Source of the DNA: Indolivaga capnocytophagoides DSM 22835
Lineage (GTDB): Bacteria > Bacteroidota > Bacteroidia > Bacteroidales > Dysgonomonadaceae
NCBI RefSeq assembly: GCF_000426485.1
Contig: NZ_AUFL01000015.1
Span: forward strand, 62,001 to 126,000
Reading direction: 5' to 3'
Length of the DNA: 64,000 bases
The notes under the pieces are model-generated. The model saw only the letters and a program-made list of their open reading frames with translations. It was not told the DNA's origin and searched no databases. The position numbers and the translations under genes are program-made. This document shows, in pieces, positions 1 to 8,935 of this stretch. Position 1 is the first letter of the stretch. Every line of letters begins with the position of its first letter.

Positions 1-750
1 AAGGATTTATCGGAGGGGGCTCGTTATATCTTATTTGCAATCTTCTTTAAATATATTTATCGAATAAATTTGAAGAGTAATAATTACTTGATTGTGCAGC
101 AATCTTGGTTAAGAAATGCTTTTTCAGCAATGTATTCATTTTCGAAGAAAAAAATTGTGGTTGCTTATCCTCCAAGACCTTCAGAAAAAAACGTTACAGA
201 TATAGAGAGTAAAAGACCAAATCAGATTTATACATTCTTTTTTCCTGCGTTACCCCGAATTTTCAAGAATTTTGAGATTGTATGTGAGGCCGTTAAAATA
301 TTAAATAGTGAAGGTGTCAATAATTTTCAAGTGATTCAAACTATAGACGGTTCTGAAAATAAATATTCTAGAAATATTGTAAATAAATATTCTGGCTTAA
401 AAGAATTAAAATTTATTGGTTTGGTTCCTCATAAGGATATTGATACATACTATGAAGAGTCTGATTGTCTTATATTCCCATCAAAATTAGAAACGTGGGG
501 ATTACCCATATCTGAATTTTCTAAGTATAAAAAACCGATGATTATTGCAGACTTACCATATGCACATGAAACAGCCAGCGGATGTGATTTAGTTACATTT
601 TTTGATGTCGATAATGCTTCTGAATTAGCATTGAAAATGAAAAGAGTAAAAGATGGAGATTATACTTTCTTACAATCTGTTCCAGTAATGGGTGTTGAAG
701 AGCCGGTAGTCTCGTCATGGAAAAAGATATTTGATATTTTATTAAAGTAA
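1..750 (+). CDS. Glycosyltransferase group 1 (GT4-type), 5'-truncated by window edge
   Basis: The frame is open from base 1, so the gene starts before the window and only the last 249 residues are visible. This is the C-terminal nucleotide-sugar-binding half of a GT-B glycosyltransferase. A region reading [11 protein letters not shown] is followed by [20 protein letters not shown], the usual acceptor/donor E-x7-E area (near residues 138-165 of the visible part). It probably adds a sugar to a surface polysaccharide repeat unit at the cytoplasmic face of the membrane. It lies 4 bases upstream of a hexapeptide acyltransferase in a co-directional, AT-rich polysaccharide cluster. The family call is firm; the sugar specificity cannot be read. 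Confidence 0.85.
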   Translation, partial: KDLSEGARYILFAIFFKYIYRINLKSNNYLIVQQSWLRNAFSAMYSFSKKKIVVAYPPRPSEKNVTDIESKRPNQIYTFFFPALPRIFKNFEIVCEAVKILNSEGVNNFQVIQTIDGSENKYSRNIVNKYSGLKELKFIGLVPHKDIDTYYEESDCLIFPSKLETWGLPISEFSKYKKPMIIADLPYAHETASGCDLVTFFDVDNASELALKMKRVKDGDYTFLQSVPVMGVEEPVVSSWKKIFDILLK

Positions 751-754
751 TTTT

Positions 755-1360
755 ATGCAAGGTAACATTAAACAATACAGCTTCTCTAATAAAATTTATA
801 TGGCTTGCTGCTTGATAAGGACAAAATTATTTTATCCTCAAGCTAAAGTTATAAGATTTCCTTTTGATATTCGAAATGGAAAACAAATCTCTATAGGTAA
901 GGGTTTTTCCGCAGGAAGGCTTTGCCGAATAGAAGTTATTAATGAAGAGGCACATAATGGTATTAAAATTGAAATCGGCGACGATGTTCGTTTAGGCGAT
1001 TTTATTCATATTGCAGCTTTAAATAGGGTTGTTATAGGTGATAATGTCGGGATTGGGCCTAAAACGTTAATTTCAGATGTTAGTCACGGGAATTTTGATG
1101 AAGGAGTACCTTATGATTTAGATATACCGTATAGAGAAAGGAAATTATCGGCTAAACCTATCATAATTGGAAATAATGTTTGGATCGGAGAATCTGTTTG
1201 TATTTTACCAGGAGTAACAATAGGAGATGGTTGTGTTATTGGGGCTTTATCGAACGTTACAAAGTCAATTCCACCTTATTCTATTGCTGTAGGTAATCCC
1301 GCAAAAGTTGTGAAGAAATATAATTTTGAAACAAAATGCTGGGAGCGTGTAATTAAGTAA
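755..1360 (+). CDS. Hexapeptide-repeat (left-handed beta helix) acyltransferase
   Basis: This 201-residue protein has isoleucine-rich hexapeptide turns such as [11 protein letters not shown] and [19 protein letters not shown], and ends with the typical [14 protein letters not shown]. That is the WbbJ/maltose O-acetyltransferase-like left-handed beta-helix family, which forms trimers and transfers acetyl or another acyl group from a CoA donor to a sugar. Histidine near SDVSHG is a candidate catalytic base. It follows the GT4 gene by 4 bases and precedes a GT2 gene by 32 bases, so it probably decorates the same polysaccharide. Acceptor unknown. Confidence 0.88.
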   Translation: MQGNIKQYSFSNKIYMACCLIRTKLFYPQAKVIRFPFDIRNGKQISIGKGFSAGRLCRIEVINEEAHNGIKIEIGDDVRLGDFIHIAALNRVVIGDNVGIGPKTLISDVSHGNFDEGVPYDLDIPYRERKLSAKPIIIGNNVWIGESVCILPGVTIGDGCVIGALSNVTKSIPPYSIAVGNPAKVVKKYNFETKCWERVIK

Positions 1361-1392
1361 TAAAAACCCGAATTTTCATAAAACATTCTTTA

Positions 1393-2220
1393 ATGGTAAC
1401 AGCTTCTATTGTATTATATAATACAGATAAAGACGAATTAACGAGAGTCTTAAATTGTGCCGTATCTTCGATTATTGATATTGTATTTATTATAGATAAT
1501 TCGCCAACAGATAATCTCAAAAATATACTGATTGGTTTTTCTGATAAAGTTCAGTACTTTTTTAATGGGAAAAATATTGGTTATGGAGGAGCTCACAATA
1601 TAGCTTTGAGGAAGAGTATAAAGATAAAGTCTGACTATCATATTATTTTAAATCCCGATATTTACTTCGAAAAAGACTCTTTAGATGAATTGAAAGAATA
1701 TATGGATGTTAACCCTGATGTTGGATCAATTATGCCTAAGGTAACATATCCTGATGGTGAAATTCAATATTTATGTAAATTGCAAGCAACACCTCTTGAT
1801 TTATTTGGGCGTCGGTTTATTCCATTTGAGAAATATATTAATAAAAGGAACTATTATTACGAACTAAGAGATTCGGGTTATAATCAAATAATGAATGTTC
1901 CTTGTTTGTCCGGTTGCTTTATGTTTCTAAGAGTTTCTATTTTAGGAGATGTAGGTTTATTTGATGATCGTTTTTTTATGTACTGTGAAGATTTTGATTT
2001 TTATAAACGAATACATGATAAATATAAAACAATTTTTTATCCACGCGTTTCTATTATTCATGACCATAAGAAAGAATCTTATAAAAGTAAAAAAATGATG
2101 TTTATACATATTAAGTCTGCTATAACCTATTTTAATAAATGGGGTTGGATTTTTGATAAAAAACGAAAGATTGCTAATAAACGTATATTGTCGTCTCTTA
2201 AATTAATTAATAGTAAATAG
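1393..2220 (+). CDS. Glycosyltransferase family 2, rhamnosyltransferase-like
   Basis: A 275-residue GT-A fold glycosyltransferase. Visible motifs are VLYNTDKDEL at the N terminus, NIGYGGAHNIAL for the nucleotide-sugar pocket, LNPDIYF (in place of DxD), and the catalytic-region FMYCEDFDFYKRI near residue 200. These match the WbbL/RfbF rhamnosyltransferase-like subgroup, which acts in the cytoplasm on lipid-linked repeat units. It is co-directional with the preceding acyltransferase, and a partial copy of its last 150 bases recurs at about 3315-3444. The exact sugar donor is inference. Confidence 0.88.
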   Translation: MVTASIVLYNTDKDELTRVLNCAVSSIIDIVFIIDNSPTDNLKNILIGFSDKVQYFFNGKNIGYGGAHNIALRKSIKIKSDYHIILNPDIYFEKDSLDELKEYMDVNPDVGSIMPKVTYPDGEIQYLCKLQATPLDLFGRRFIPFEKYINKRNYYYELRDSGYNQIMNVPCLSGCFMFLRVSILGDVGLFDDRFFMYCEDFDFYKRIHDKYKTIFYPRVSIIHDHKKESYKSKKMMFIHIKSAITYFNKWGWIFDKKRKIANKRILSSLKLINSK

Positions 2221-2226
2221 AGTATT

Positions 2227-3312
2227 ATGAATAACGAAAATCTACAATCACAAACGATAAATTATCTTCGCTTTCCATTAATTATATTAGTAATATTCAT
2301 TCATTCGTATGGGACTGTAACAATTCAAAGTAATTCCATTGAAGTAATGAGTAATCAAAGTGTTTTTAATAATGTGAGCTATTTATTATCAATGGTCTTT
2401 GCTCGATTGGCTGTTCCTTTATTTTTTCTTATATCAGGTTTCTTATATTTTTATAAATGTTCGGTTTTTTAATAAAGATTCATACATTAGTAAAACAAAA
2501 AAGAGAATCCGAACTTTACTAATTCCTTATATCTTTTGGAATCTTTTTGCATTGATTTTATTCTTTATTGCAGAAAATACTCCTTATATATCAGATTTGT
2601 TTTCAGGTAAGAATCTAAAAGTTAGTCATTTTGGAATTCAGAATTTTGTTCGAGCTTTTTGGGCTCCTGTTGATGGAAATACTCCTTTTGTTTATCCTTT
2701 TTGGTTTATAAGGGTTCTTTTTATTGTTTGTATTTTTTCTCCGTTAATATATTTGCTTGTTAAATATACGAAAATCGCAGGAATAGTTATTGTTGGTATT
2801 TATTGGTTTTTAGATATTAAACAAATTGTAGGTTTTAGTTCTGCAAGTCTTTTTTTCTTTACTCTTGGTGCTTATTTGAGTATATATAGGTATAACTTGA
2901 TCGAAGTTTCGAATAAATTTTTTATTTTTCTCTTATTACTTACCCTATAATCGCATTTGTCGATTTATTGACAAAAGATTATCAGTTTAATATCCACATT
3001 CATAATATAGGAATTTTGGTAGGTATAACCTTTATTTTTAATATAGTTGCATTTGGGTTAGAAACAAAAAAATTACACTTATCGAAGTTCCTTGCTAGTG
3101 CGAGTTTTTTTGTATTTGTAATTCATGAACCATGGCTTACTCTTGTTCGCAAAGTTTTTTTGTTAATATTTAATAAGCAGAGTGATTTTTCTTTTCTTAT
3201 TATTTATTTTGTTCCTGTTTTTATAATAGTGTTTATTGCCTTATCTTTATATATCGTTTTAAGTAAAATAATTCCTAATTTCTTAGGAATTATTACAGGG
3301 AATCGATCTTAA
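2227..3312 (+). pseudogene. Acyltransferase family 3 (polysaccharide O-acyltransferase), two frameshifts
   Basis: Three consecutive reading frames together give one full-length (about 360 residue) acyltransferase-3 membrane protein. Frame 1 (2227-2472) carries the start INYLRFPLIILVIFIHSYG. Frame 2 (about 2460-2950) carries RTLLIPYIFWNLF and FWFIRVLFIVCIFSPL. Frame 1 again (about 2944-3312) carries FFVFVIHEPWLTL. The first break is at the T6 run near 2463-2468 and looks like one extra base. The second is near 2935-2946 and looks like one lost base. The two shifts cancel, so the ends share a frame. It is either a real pseudogene or a pair of sequencing errors. If intact it would acylate sugars of the neighbouring polysaccharide. 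Confidence 0.8.
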
Positions 3313-3314
3313 AA

Positions 3315-3444
3315 TAGTATTTATGACCAAGAGAGAATAATGTTTATATACAAACTCTGTTATAAGCTACTTTAATAAGTCGGTGTGTTTTTTGATAAAA
3401 ACGGCAGGTTGTCAATAAACGCATATCGTTGTCTCTTAAATAAG
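3315..3444 (+). pseudogene. Decayed 3' fragment of a GT2 gene
   Basis: By eye this non-coding stretch aligns with the 3' end of the GT2 gene at about 2055-2215. Shared blocks include TATTTATGACCA, TTTTTTGATAAAAACGG, CAATAAACG and GTCTCTTAAAT, with several small deletions and no open frame. It is best explained as the remnant of a second, related glycosyltransferase gene, or of a duplication, left behind after gene turnover in the cluster. The rest of the spacer up to the next promoter is AT-rich and shows nothing else. Confidence 0.7.
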
Positions 3445-3594
3445 AAAAATTTCTTGCTCTAAATTAAGAATCGGCTTAGATTTGTAGCATAAAAATATTT
3501 CATTTTGATTTGTTATATGCTCATATTTTTTTACTTTTAATTTACTTAATATATTAATAATATGCCCCAGTTTTATAATGAGAATTTTGCACAC

Positions 3595-3602
3595 TAACTT
3601 TG
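3595..3602 (+). promoter_or_regulatory. Bacteroidota -7 box for the DUF4886 lipoprotein gene
   Basis: TAACTTTG matches the TAnnTTTG -7 element used by the Bacteroidota primary sigma factor and lies 8 bases before the ATG at 3611. No clear -33 TTG was found at standard spacing. Confidence 0.5.
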
Positions 3603-3610
3603 TAGAATAA

Positions 3611-4564
3611 ATGAAAACAACAATTAAATTTCGTGTAATTTTATTTTTACTTTTATTATTGTTCTTTGATTTAGTTTCTTGTCAGAATAATGATGGAGAA
3701 TCGGAATTGGAAACACCTTCTCTTAATTTTTCCATAAACACAGTATTGCCTCACAATACTGATACGTTAAAAATTTTTGCTATAGGGAATAGTTTTACGG
3801 AAGATGCAATGTCGAATATTCCTAAAATACTGAAGAAAATGGGAGTTGGAAATGTTGTCTTAGGTTTTGTTAATTATAAGGGATGTTCACTCTCTCAACA
3901 TTACCAAAACTTTGCGAGTGATTCAAATCCATATGCATTTTTCTTGAATAAATCAGAATCGGATAGTTGGACAATCACTCCTACTTATACTCTTAAAAAA
4001 GCTTTGCAGTATACAGATTGGGATATAATAATTCTCCAACAGGCTTCAGATGATGCTGGGAGATACGAAACATTTCAGCCATATTTAAATCTTCTTCTAA
4101 ACGAGTTGCATAAATTTGCTTTAAATAAGAATGTTATTTTCGGATGGCATATGACTTGGGCGTATGGGAAAAACTCAACACATCCTGGATTTAAAAAGTA
4201 TAACAATAATCAGGAGCAGATGTATAATAGCATTGTGAATGCAACAAAAACACTGATGAAAGATACTGGCATTAAATTAGTAATACCCTCAGGTACAGCT
4301 ATACAAAATCTTAGAACATCAAAGATTGATCCTTCATCCTTGGACTTGACACGTGATGGTTACCATAGTAATTTAGCTGTTGGTCGTTATACTCTTTCTT
4401 ATTTATGGATTGAAGAGCTTATCGTTCCGTGTTTGAATCTTGATGCCTCTAAGATTCCTTATTATAGTATGGATGGAAATATACCTCTTTCTTCGAATAA
4501 TTACAGGACTTGTCAGGATGCGGCACAGAAGGCATTATCTAAACCTTTTTCGATTTCAGAGTAG
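3611..4564 (+). CDS. DUF4886-domain lipoprotein (SGNH-hydrolase-like)
   Basis: A 317-residue protein with a lipoprotein signal: a charged start, a run of leucine and phenylalanine, and lipobox LVSC at residues 21-24. The mature part begins the DUF4886 fold at LKIFAIGNSFTEDA, where GNSF holds the serine of the SGNH-type block I. WDIIILQQASDD and TRDGYHSNLAVGRY match later blocks, and DGYHSN carries the Asp/His pair expected near the C terminus. An ester or glycan hydrolase role at the cell surface is inference from the fold. It closes the AT-rich cluster and has its own promoter. Confidence 0.82.
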   Translation: MKTTIKFRVILFLLLLLFFDLVSCQNNDGESELETPSLNFSINTVLPHNTDTLKIFAIGNSFTEDAMSNIPKILKKMGVGNVVLGFVNYKGCSLSQHYQNFASDSNPYAFFLNKSESDSWTITPTYTLKKALQYTDWDIIILQQASDDAGRYETFQPYLNLLLNELHKFALNKNVIFGWHMTWAYGKNSTHPGFKKYNNNQEQMYNSIVNATKTLMKDTGIKLVIPSGTAIQNLRTSKIDPSSLDLTRDGYHSNLAVGRYTLSYLWIEELIVPCLNLDASKIPYYSMDGNIPLSSNNYRTCQDAAQKALSKPFSISE

Positions 4565-4608
4565 TTTTAGAGGATTTATAGTATCCCAACCCATTATTAT
4601 ATGTTCTC

Positions 4609-5631
4609 ATGAAACTTCTCCTCACAGGCACAGCCGGATTCATCGGATATTCTCTAACAAAAAAGCTGTTAGAATTGAATCCTGATGTTCAGATTGTAGG
4701 TCTCGATAATATCAATGACTATTATGAGCTGAGTTTGAAGTATGGGCGTCTGGCTGACCTTGGATTTGACAAATCAGATATCGTTTATGGGAAAAAGATT
4801 GTCAGTTCTCATTCAAAAAATTCGTTTTTCATTCAACTAAAGTTAGAAGATAAGGCTGGAATTGATAGGCTGTTTGCCGAAGAGAAATTTGATATTGTTT
4901 GTAACCTTGCGGCTCAGGCAGGCGTACGTTATTCAATAGAGAATCCGTATGCATATATTGAATCCAATATAGTAGGGTTTATAAATATATTAGAGGCCTG
5001 CAGGCACAATCCTGTTCAGCATCTTGTGTATGCGAGTTCGAGCAGTGTGTATGGGATGAATGATAAAGTCCCATTTTCGGAAGAAGATAAAGTAGATTCG
5101 CCTGTAAGTTTATATGCAGCTTCGAAGAAATCGAATGAACTGATGGCTCATGCCTATAGTAATTTGTATAAAATTCCAGCAACAGGCCTACGTTTTTTTA
5201 CGGTATACGGTCCGTGGGGGAGACCTGATATGGCTCCGTTCTTATTCACTAAGGCAATTGTGAATAATGAACCGATCAAGATATTCAATAATGGAAATAT
5301 GCTGCGTGACTTTACTTATATCGATGATATTGTCGATGGAGTAATAAAGACTCTGACACATATACCCCAGACTGAGATTCCTTATAAAATCTATAATATA
5401 GGCAATTCGAAGCCGATAAAATTGATGGACTTTATAAGCGAAATAGAACAAGCCTTAAACAAAGAGGCTCAGAAAGTGTTTATGGCTATGCAGCCGGGCG
5501 ATGTTTATCAGACATATGCTGATACGTCCAACCTCGAGAATGATGTCAATTTTAAGCCTGATACACCAATTAAGGAAGGAGTTAAATCTTTTGTCGACTG
5601 GTATATCTCGTTTTATGGTATAACTAAATAA
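4609..5631 (+). CDS. NAD-dependent nucleotide-sugar epimerase, UDP-glucuronate 4-epimerase type
   Basis: A 340-residue extended short-chain dehydrogenase. GTAGFIG at residues 7-13 is the Rossmann NAD-binding loop. YAASK near residue 168 is the catalytic Tyr-x3-Lys, with SSSSVYG supplying the Ser/Thr. LDNINDYYELSLKYGRL after strand 2 is typical of UDP-glucuronate 4-epimerases (CapI/LpsL group), which make UDP-galacturonate for capsule or LPS. Base composition is closer to the later genes than to the capsule genes just upstream. It is followed 2 bases later by a dehydrogenase. Exact substrate is inferred. Confidence 0.85.
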   Translation: MKLLLTGTAGFIGYSLTKKLLELNPDVQIVGLDNINDYYELSLKYGRLADLGFDKSDIVYGKKIVSSHSKNSFFIQLKLEDKAGIDRLFAEEKFDIVCNLAAQAGVRYSIENPYAYIESNIVGFINILEACRHNPVQHLVYASSSSVYGMNDKVPFSEEDKVDSPVSLYAASKKSNELMAHAYSNLYKIPATGLRFFTVYGPWGRPDMAPFLFTKAIVNNEPIKIFNNGNMLRDFTYIDDIVDGVIKTLTHIPQTEIPYKIYNIGNSKPIKLMDFISEIEQALNKEAQKVFMAMQPGDVYQTYADTSNLENDVNFKPDTPIKEGVKSFVDWYISFYGITK

Positions 5632-5633
5632 AC

Positions 5634-6500
5634 ATGATCATGTCAACACCAAGGATTACATGGATAGGATTGGGACACATGGGAACCCCGATGGCTATGA
5701 ATCTCCTAAAAGGCGGATTCGATGTAGCGGTCTACAACCGTTCAGCAGAGAAAATAAAACCTCTTACCGAAGCAGGAGCTAAGTCTTTTACTAAAATCGA
5801 GGAAGTAGTTCCTAATTCGAATGTAGTATTCACTATGCTATCGGATGATTCAGCTGTCACGTCTGTGTATGAAGATCTGATGAAATCGGATATATCGAAG
5901 AAGTTATTCATCAATATGAGTACTATTTCACCGGAGTTGACTATACGTTTATCTCAAGAGATCGAATCAAAAGGAGGTCATTATCTTGACGCTCCCGTAT
6001 CGGGAAGTGTAAAGCCTGCGACCGATGGAACGTTGATCATTCTGGTTGCCGGACGTGAGATCGATTATGAAGCTTCAACTATGTTTTTCGAAAAACTGGG
6101 TAAGTTTTCCTTATATCTTGGAGAAGCCGGATTAGGAGCTAAGGCAAAACTGGCGATCAACTATTATATGTCTGTTGTAATCGAAGGATTGGCCGAAACT
6201 GTCCTTTTAGCCGAAAAAAACGGCATAGATCGTGAAACAATGATGTTCATTGTAAACGAAAGTGCTTGTGGTAGTGGTATGTCCAAGATGAAGACTCCTG
6301 CTATCATTCAGGATAATTATCCGGCGGCATTCCCGTTGAAGCATATGGACAAAGATATCCGTCTAGCTCAAAAAGAAGGATTGAATACCGAGGTGTCGAC
6401 AGCTATGGCTCGTATCTTTGGTGAAGCTATGAAAGCCGACTTAGCGGATAAAGATCTTATGGCTGTAATAAAGGCTGTAAAAAGCGAATATTTTAAATAA
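5634..6500 (+). CDS. NAD(P)-dependent beta-hydroxyacid dehydrogenase (3-hydroxyisobutyrate dehydrogenase family)
   Basis: A 288-residue protein with the N-terminal GLGHMGTPMAMNLL dinucleotide-binding signature, the substrate block DAPVSGSVKPA, and the catalytic lysine in GAKAKLAINYY. These are the three standard motifs of the family that includes 3-hydroxyisobutyrate, tartronate semialdehyde and succinic semialdehyde/glyoxylate reductases. Small-aldehyde reduction is most likely, but the substrate cannot be read. Met 3 (5640) is an alternative start. It forms a two-gene unit with the epimerase and is closed by the hairpin at 6527. Confidence 0.85.
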   Translation: MIMSTPRITWIGLGHMGTPMAMNLLKGGFDVAVYNRSAEKIKPLTEAGAKSFTKIEEVVPNSNVVFTMLSDDSAVTSVYEDLMKSDISKKLFINMSTISPELTIRLSQEIESKGGHYLDAPVSGSVKPATDGTLIILVAGREIDYEASTMFFEKLGKFSLYLGEAGLGAKAKLAINYYMSVVIEGLAETVLLAEKNGIDRETMMFIVNESACGSGMSKMKTPAIIQDNYPAAFPLKHMDKDIRLAQKEGLNTEVSTAMARIFGEAMKADLADKDLMAVIKAVKSEYFK

Positions 6501-6526
6501 CCAGACAAAGCCTTGATTATATAGAA

Positions 6527-6552
6527 AGAGTCGCTGAAAACGGCTCTTTTTG
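6527..6552 (+). terminator. Rho-independent terminator after the dehydrogenase gene
   Basis: AGAGTCG and CGGCTCT pair around a short A-rich loop, followed by TTTTT. It lies between convergent genes (stops at 6500 and 6556), so it may serve both strands. Confidence 0.7.
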
Positions 6553-6555
6553 CGT

Positions 6556-7269
6556 TTAAACCGATTGTTTCGACAGACGGTTCAATATCTCTGTAAGAAT
6601 TTCATTGCAAGGGTTTATATATTGGCTGTTTCCTGTAATCTCTGATTGAGATTGGACGTATTCCGACCTTATTAATTCGTCCTTTCCGTTCTCTACCATA
6701 TTTGCAAGAGAGTAGGGGGTTACTTCCAGATGAAACTGAAAACCGATCACCTTACCTTTATAGATAAAAGCCTGATGAGTACAAGCCTTGCTGTATGCAA
6801 TATGCTCGCATTTAGCGGGTATATCGAATGTATCCCCATGCCAGTGAAATACGGGATTATCAAAATTCAGATCTTGGAATATTTTATGGGATTTACCAAA
6901 ATCGGTTAAGTTTACCGGAAACCAACCGATCTCTATATCCTTGTTCCTTTTGACTTTAGCTCCAAGTACATCCGCAATTAATTGAGAGCCCAAACAGAAC
7001 CCAAGTACCGTTTTATCCGAATTGATCGATTCTTTTATGAATTGTTTTTCTCCGGTCAACCACGGGTATTTATCATCTTCATATATATTCATCGGGCCGC
7101 CCATGACAATCAGCCAATCGAAATCAATTTGTTCAGGAAACTCTTCTTGTTTGTACAACAAAGAATATGTCAACTCATGATTGTTATTTTTTGCCCATGA
7201 TTCAATATATCCGATTCCTTCGAAATCGACATGTTGGATACAGTGTATACGCAACTTTTGTTTATTCAT
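6556..7269 (-). CDS. Class I glutamine amidotransferase-like protein (GMP-synthase GATase family)
   Basis: A 237-residue single-domain class I glutamine amidotransferase. Oxyanion loop MGGPMNIYED is followed by the nucleophile Cys92 in GFCLGSQLIADVLG; the His-x-Glu part of the triad is in FQFHLEVT near residue 178. Free-standing members resemble GuaA N-terminal domains or gamma-glutamyl peptidases, and their acceptor is usually unknown. There is no synthase domain and no obvious partner gene nearby. It lies 30 bases downstream of yihY on the same strand, so the two may be cotranscribed. Confidence 0.85.
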   Translation of the reverse strand: MNKQKLRIHCIQHVDFEGIGYIESWAKNNNHELTYSLLYKQEEFPEQIDFDWLIVMGGPMNIYEDDKYPWLTGEKQFIKESINSDKTVLGFCLGSQLIADVLGAKVKRNKDIEIGWFPVNLTDFGKSHKIFQDLNFDNPVFHWHGDTFDIPAKCEHIAYSKACTHQAFIYKGKVIGFQFHLEVTPYSLANMVENGKDELIRSEYVQSQSEITGNSQYINPCNEILTEILNRLSKQSV

Positions 7270-7299
7270 TTTTCTGATATTATTAAATGCTTGCCGTTG

Positions 7300-8619
7300 T
7301 TATAAGTTTTTTACCAGAGTATCTTTTTCTTTTTCAAAAATCGTTCTTCTTATATCCTGAATTACATTCCATTCATCGAAGAATTCTCCATTTATATCGA
7401 TATTGAAAAAATCTTCAGTACCATACGAATCGACCTTATTGAACAGGTAAGCAACCGATATTTTGTTTATATCCAGAGCCGGAATATAAGCCGGAACAAT
7501 ATCGTCATCGGATGGTGTTTCCCTGATAAGATTAAGCTCAAGCAATAAAAACAGGGCATCGCTCGTAACCCGTGTGGGTATTTTGAAGCGTTCGGAAATC
7601 TGGCTTGCTGTATATGGTTTATCTCCTTTTTCGAATTGCTTTACGATCAGTGTAATAATAAGCAGGATAACAAAGTCCTTGTAGCGGCGGCTTATATTCT
7701 TAGTGTCTTTTTCGTAGCTGAATTTCTTTACATTCTGATAGCCGAAACTCAGTTCTACCCCGATCAGAACGATCAGCCACGACAATTGCAGCCAAAGGAG
7801 CAACAATGGCAACGCTGCAAAACTACCATATATTGTATTGTATTTTGATATCCATATCTGTCCGTTGATATATAATTGCTGGAATATCTGGAATGCCAGT
7901 CCGGCTATTATTCCCGCAAAAAGGGCACTGGAGAATTTTACTTTAGTGTTCGGTATGTATAAATACAAGAACGTAAACAATAAGACAGTTATTACATAAG
8001 GCAATACTTCTATAAATGGGTTGATTACCAATCCTATTAATTTAGTTTCTGCCGATGAATTCAACAAAATCGATAATCCCCCGTTGCAAACAAGAAATAC
8101 AGGAGCAATAAGCAGTAGTGCTGTATAATCTGTAAACTGCCGGTAATACGACCTGTCGTTTTTGATACGCCAGATAGAATTAAAATTAGACTCTATTCCA
8201 CCGATAAGATTCAATGCAGTATAGAGAAGAAGAACGAGTCCTATCCCTAAAAATACCCCGCTTTGAGCATATTCCAACGATTTATCGATAAAGGTCATTG
8301 CTTTTTCCAAAACCTCTCTCTGTCCTTCGAAATATCCGAATAGCTCGCTTTGAACGATATTCTGGAATCCGAATCCACGGGCAATGGCAAACAATACTGC
8401 TAACAGAGGAACCATAGATAGGAGCGTATTGTATGTAAGTGCGGCAGCTTTGGTATTTACCTGCCCCCAATCCATATTTCGGTATGCGAGAATCCCCGAT
8501 TTTATCGCAGTATATATAAATGCTCTGGGTTTTCCGCTTTGTTTGGTATCCACTTTCCATATCCCGATACGAAGGAAATGCAGAATCTGGGTGACTAATT
8601 TTTTTATTTTATCAATCAT
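7300..8619 (-). CDS. YihY/BrkB family inner-membrane protein
   Basis: A 439-residue protein with about six membrane segments. The first conserved block AALTYNTLLSMVPLLAVLF is the family signature (formerly misnamed ribonuclease BN). A C-terminal extension of about 130 residues after the last membrane segment (KFSYEKDTKNISRR onward) reads like a cytoplasmic winged-helix-like tail (YTASQISERFKIPTRV), common in Bacteroidota members. Function is not established; a transport or lipid-related role has been suggested for the family. It is transcribed divergently from the flippase-like gene at 8936. Confidence 0.85.
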   Translation of the reverse strand: MIDKIKKLVTQILHFLRIGIWKVDTKQSGKPRAFIYTAIKSGILAYRNMDWGQVNTKAAALTYNTLLSMVPLLAVLFAIARGFGFQNIVQSELFGYFEGQREVLEKAMTFIDKSLEYAQSGVFLGIGLVLLLYTALNLIGGIESNFNSIWRIKNDRSYYRQFTDYTALLLIAPVFLVCNGGLSILLNSSAETKLIGLVINPFIEVLPYVITVLLFTFLYLYIPNTKVKFSSALFAGIIAGLAFQIFQQLYINGQIWISKYNTIYGSFAALPLLLLWLQLSWLIVLIGVELSFGYQNVKKFSYEKDTKNISRRYKDFVILLIITLIVKQFEKGDKPYTASQISERFKIPTRVTSDALFLLLELNLIRETPSDDDIVPAYIPALDINKISVAYLFNKVDSYGTEDFFNIDINGEFFDEWNVIQDIRRTIFEKEKDTLVKNL

Positions 8620-8754
8620 AGTTTAAATCATCAAAATATGTATCACAATAACTATTCATTTCTTTTTCGTTTATTTTCAGGAAAAAAGATCTCTAAAACT
8701 ATAAACGAGCTAATTTTAAACAATTACTGAAGGTCTATTGAATATGAACCCAAA

Positions 8755-8762
8755 CAAAGATA
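8755..8762 (-). promoter_or_regulatory. Candidate -7 box for yihY
   Basis: On the minus strand this reads TATCTTTG (TAnnTTTG), about 135 bases upstream of the yihY start. It lies in the 316-base divergent spacer 8620-8935, which holds no gene. Confidence 0.4.
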
Positions 8763-8893
8763 AAATGTTCTCTTATCATATGATTTACTTTTATCTGATT
8801 TTTTATTTTCACTTTGTTGAGTTGTGAGAAATGACTGAGAAATACGTTCTGAGTCCTTAGCCGTTTCCTAAAGAGAATATTCATATATTTGAC

Positions 8894-8901
8894 TATTTTT
8901 G
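8894..8901 (+). promoter_or_regulatory. Candidate -7 box for the flippase-like gene
   Basis: TATTTTTG fits TAnnTTTG and lies 34 bases before the ATG at 8936. It is the plus-strand member of the divergent promoter pair in the spacer. Confidence 0.5.
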
Positions 8902-8935
8902 CAAATTACATAAGCTGATCTAATTATAAATTTAA

